Assembly (NCBI GenBank): GCA_964505325.1
Contig: CAZDHT010000246.1
Coordinates: 1 to 8,118 of the forward strand
From: CAZDHT01 sp964505325
GTDB taxonomy: Bacteria > Planctomycetota > PUPC01
Reading direction: 5' to 3'
Length of the DNA: 8,118 bases
In this document: piece after piece, positions 8,041 through 8,118 of the stretch
How the letters are laid out: each line of letters starts with the position of its first letter
Position numbering within the stretch: the first letter of the stretch is position 1
The notes under the pieces: model-generated
The model's database searches: none
The model's input: only the letters and a program-made list of their open reading frames with translations
What the model was told of the DNA's origin: nothing
Made by a program: the position numbers and the translations under genes

Positions 8041-8066
8041 TAGGGGCGGTTCGCGAACCGCGCCTA
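8041..8066. repeat. Near-perfect 26-bp palindrome, likely a dispersed intergenic repeat
   Basis: The core gcggttcgcgaaccgc (8046-8061) is a perfect 16-bp palindrome. It extends outward to 'tagg...ccta' (8041-8066) with a single mismatched pair (8045/8062). The form 'GTAGGGGCG...CGCCCCTAC' is one I recall as a very common intergenic palindrome in environmental genomes; that is memory, not a search. The rest of 8067-8118 shows only a weak 5-bp stem (8090-8094 with 8102-8106) and no gene. Confidence 0.65.
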
Positions 8067-8118
8067 GAAGTCTGGCCGAAAAGTATGTTGCGGCGGGAAT
8101 TGCCGCTCATGTTGTGGG

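Noticed and set aside
8046..8061. ggttcgcgaacc resembling a tRNA T-arm
   Set aside because: The flanks continue the palindrome on both sides and no acceptor, D or anticodon arms can be placed. It fits a simple palindromic repeat better.

Overview
The window is GC-rich, densely coding bacterial DNA with seven protein genes. The first points right (+) and the other six point left (-), so there is one convergent junction at about 1630-1690. No rRNA, tRNA or CRISPR array is visible. The organism cannot be fixed from the sequence. The high GC, the paired 'PRLCGI(A/G)TF' glycosyltransferases, the REP-associated transposase and the short dispersed repeats would fit an uncultured environmental bacterium, for example of the Planctomycetota or a related group. 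That placement is a weak inference.

Layout. 1-1629 is the CTP synthase gene pyrG, missing about its first ten codons beyond the window edge. 1611-2420 is a REP-associated tyrosine transposase (RAYT) element: one HUH/Y1 transposase gene with three copies of a 21-bp repeat, two forming an inverted pair and one on the far side. Next on the - strand come a lipoprotein histidine phosphatase (SixA-like, 2423-3010) and a 74-aa protein of unknown function (3007-3231). These two overlap by 4 nt and share a strong Shine-Dalgarno region. A short heptamer tandem repeat (3305-3332) separates them from a DHH-family phosphoesterase (3335-4249).

4330-7856 is a two-gene glycosyltransferase operon. The promoter-proximal gene (766 aa) fuses a GT-B glycosyltransferase to a C-terminal domain that looks like an alpha/alpha toroid. 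It overlaps by an ATGA tetranucleotide with a second, shorter glycosyltransferase (409 aa) that shares several N-terminal motifs with it. A good sigma70-like promoter (TTGAAA-17-TAGAAT) sits just upstream of the operon. The remaining 7921-8118 holds no gene that I can support, but it holds a small tandem duplication with G-runs, a nested stem-loop and a near-perfect 26-bp palindrome.

How the parts relate. pyrG (CTP synthesis) is a housekeeping gene with no evident link to the rest. The two glycosyltransferases very likely act together on one glycan or glycoconjugate. The most interesting local structure is the repeat set around the transposase. All three copies lie at the 3' end of a gene in the same polarity relative to that gene, and two of them supply the stop codon and an identical C-terminal tail (QKRDR) to two unrelated proteins, CTP synthase and the transposase.
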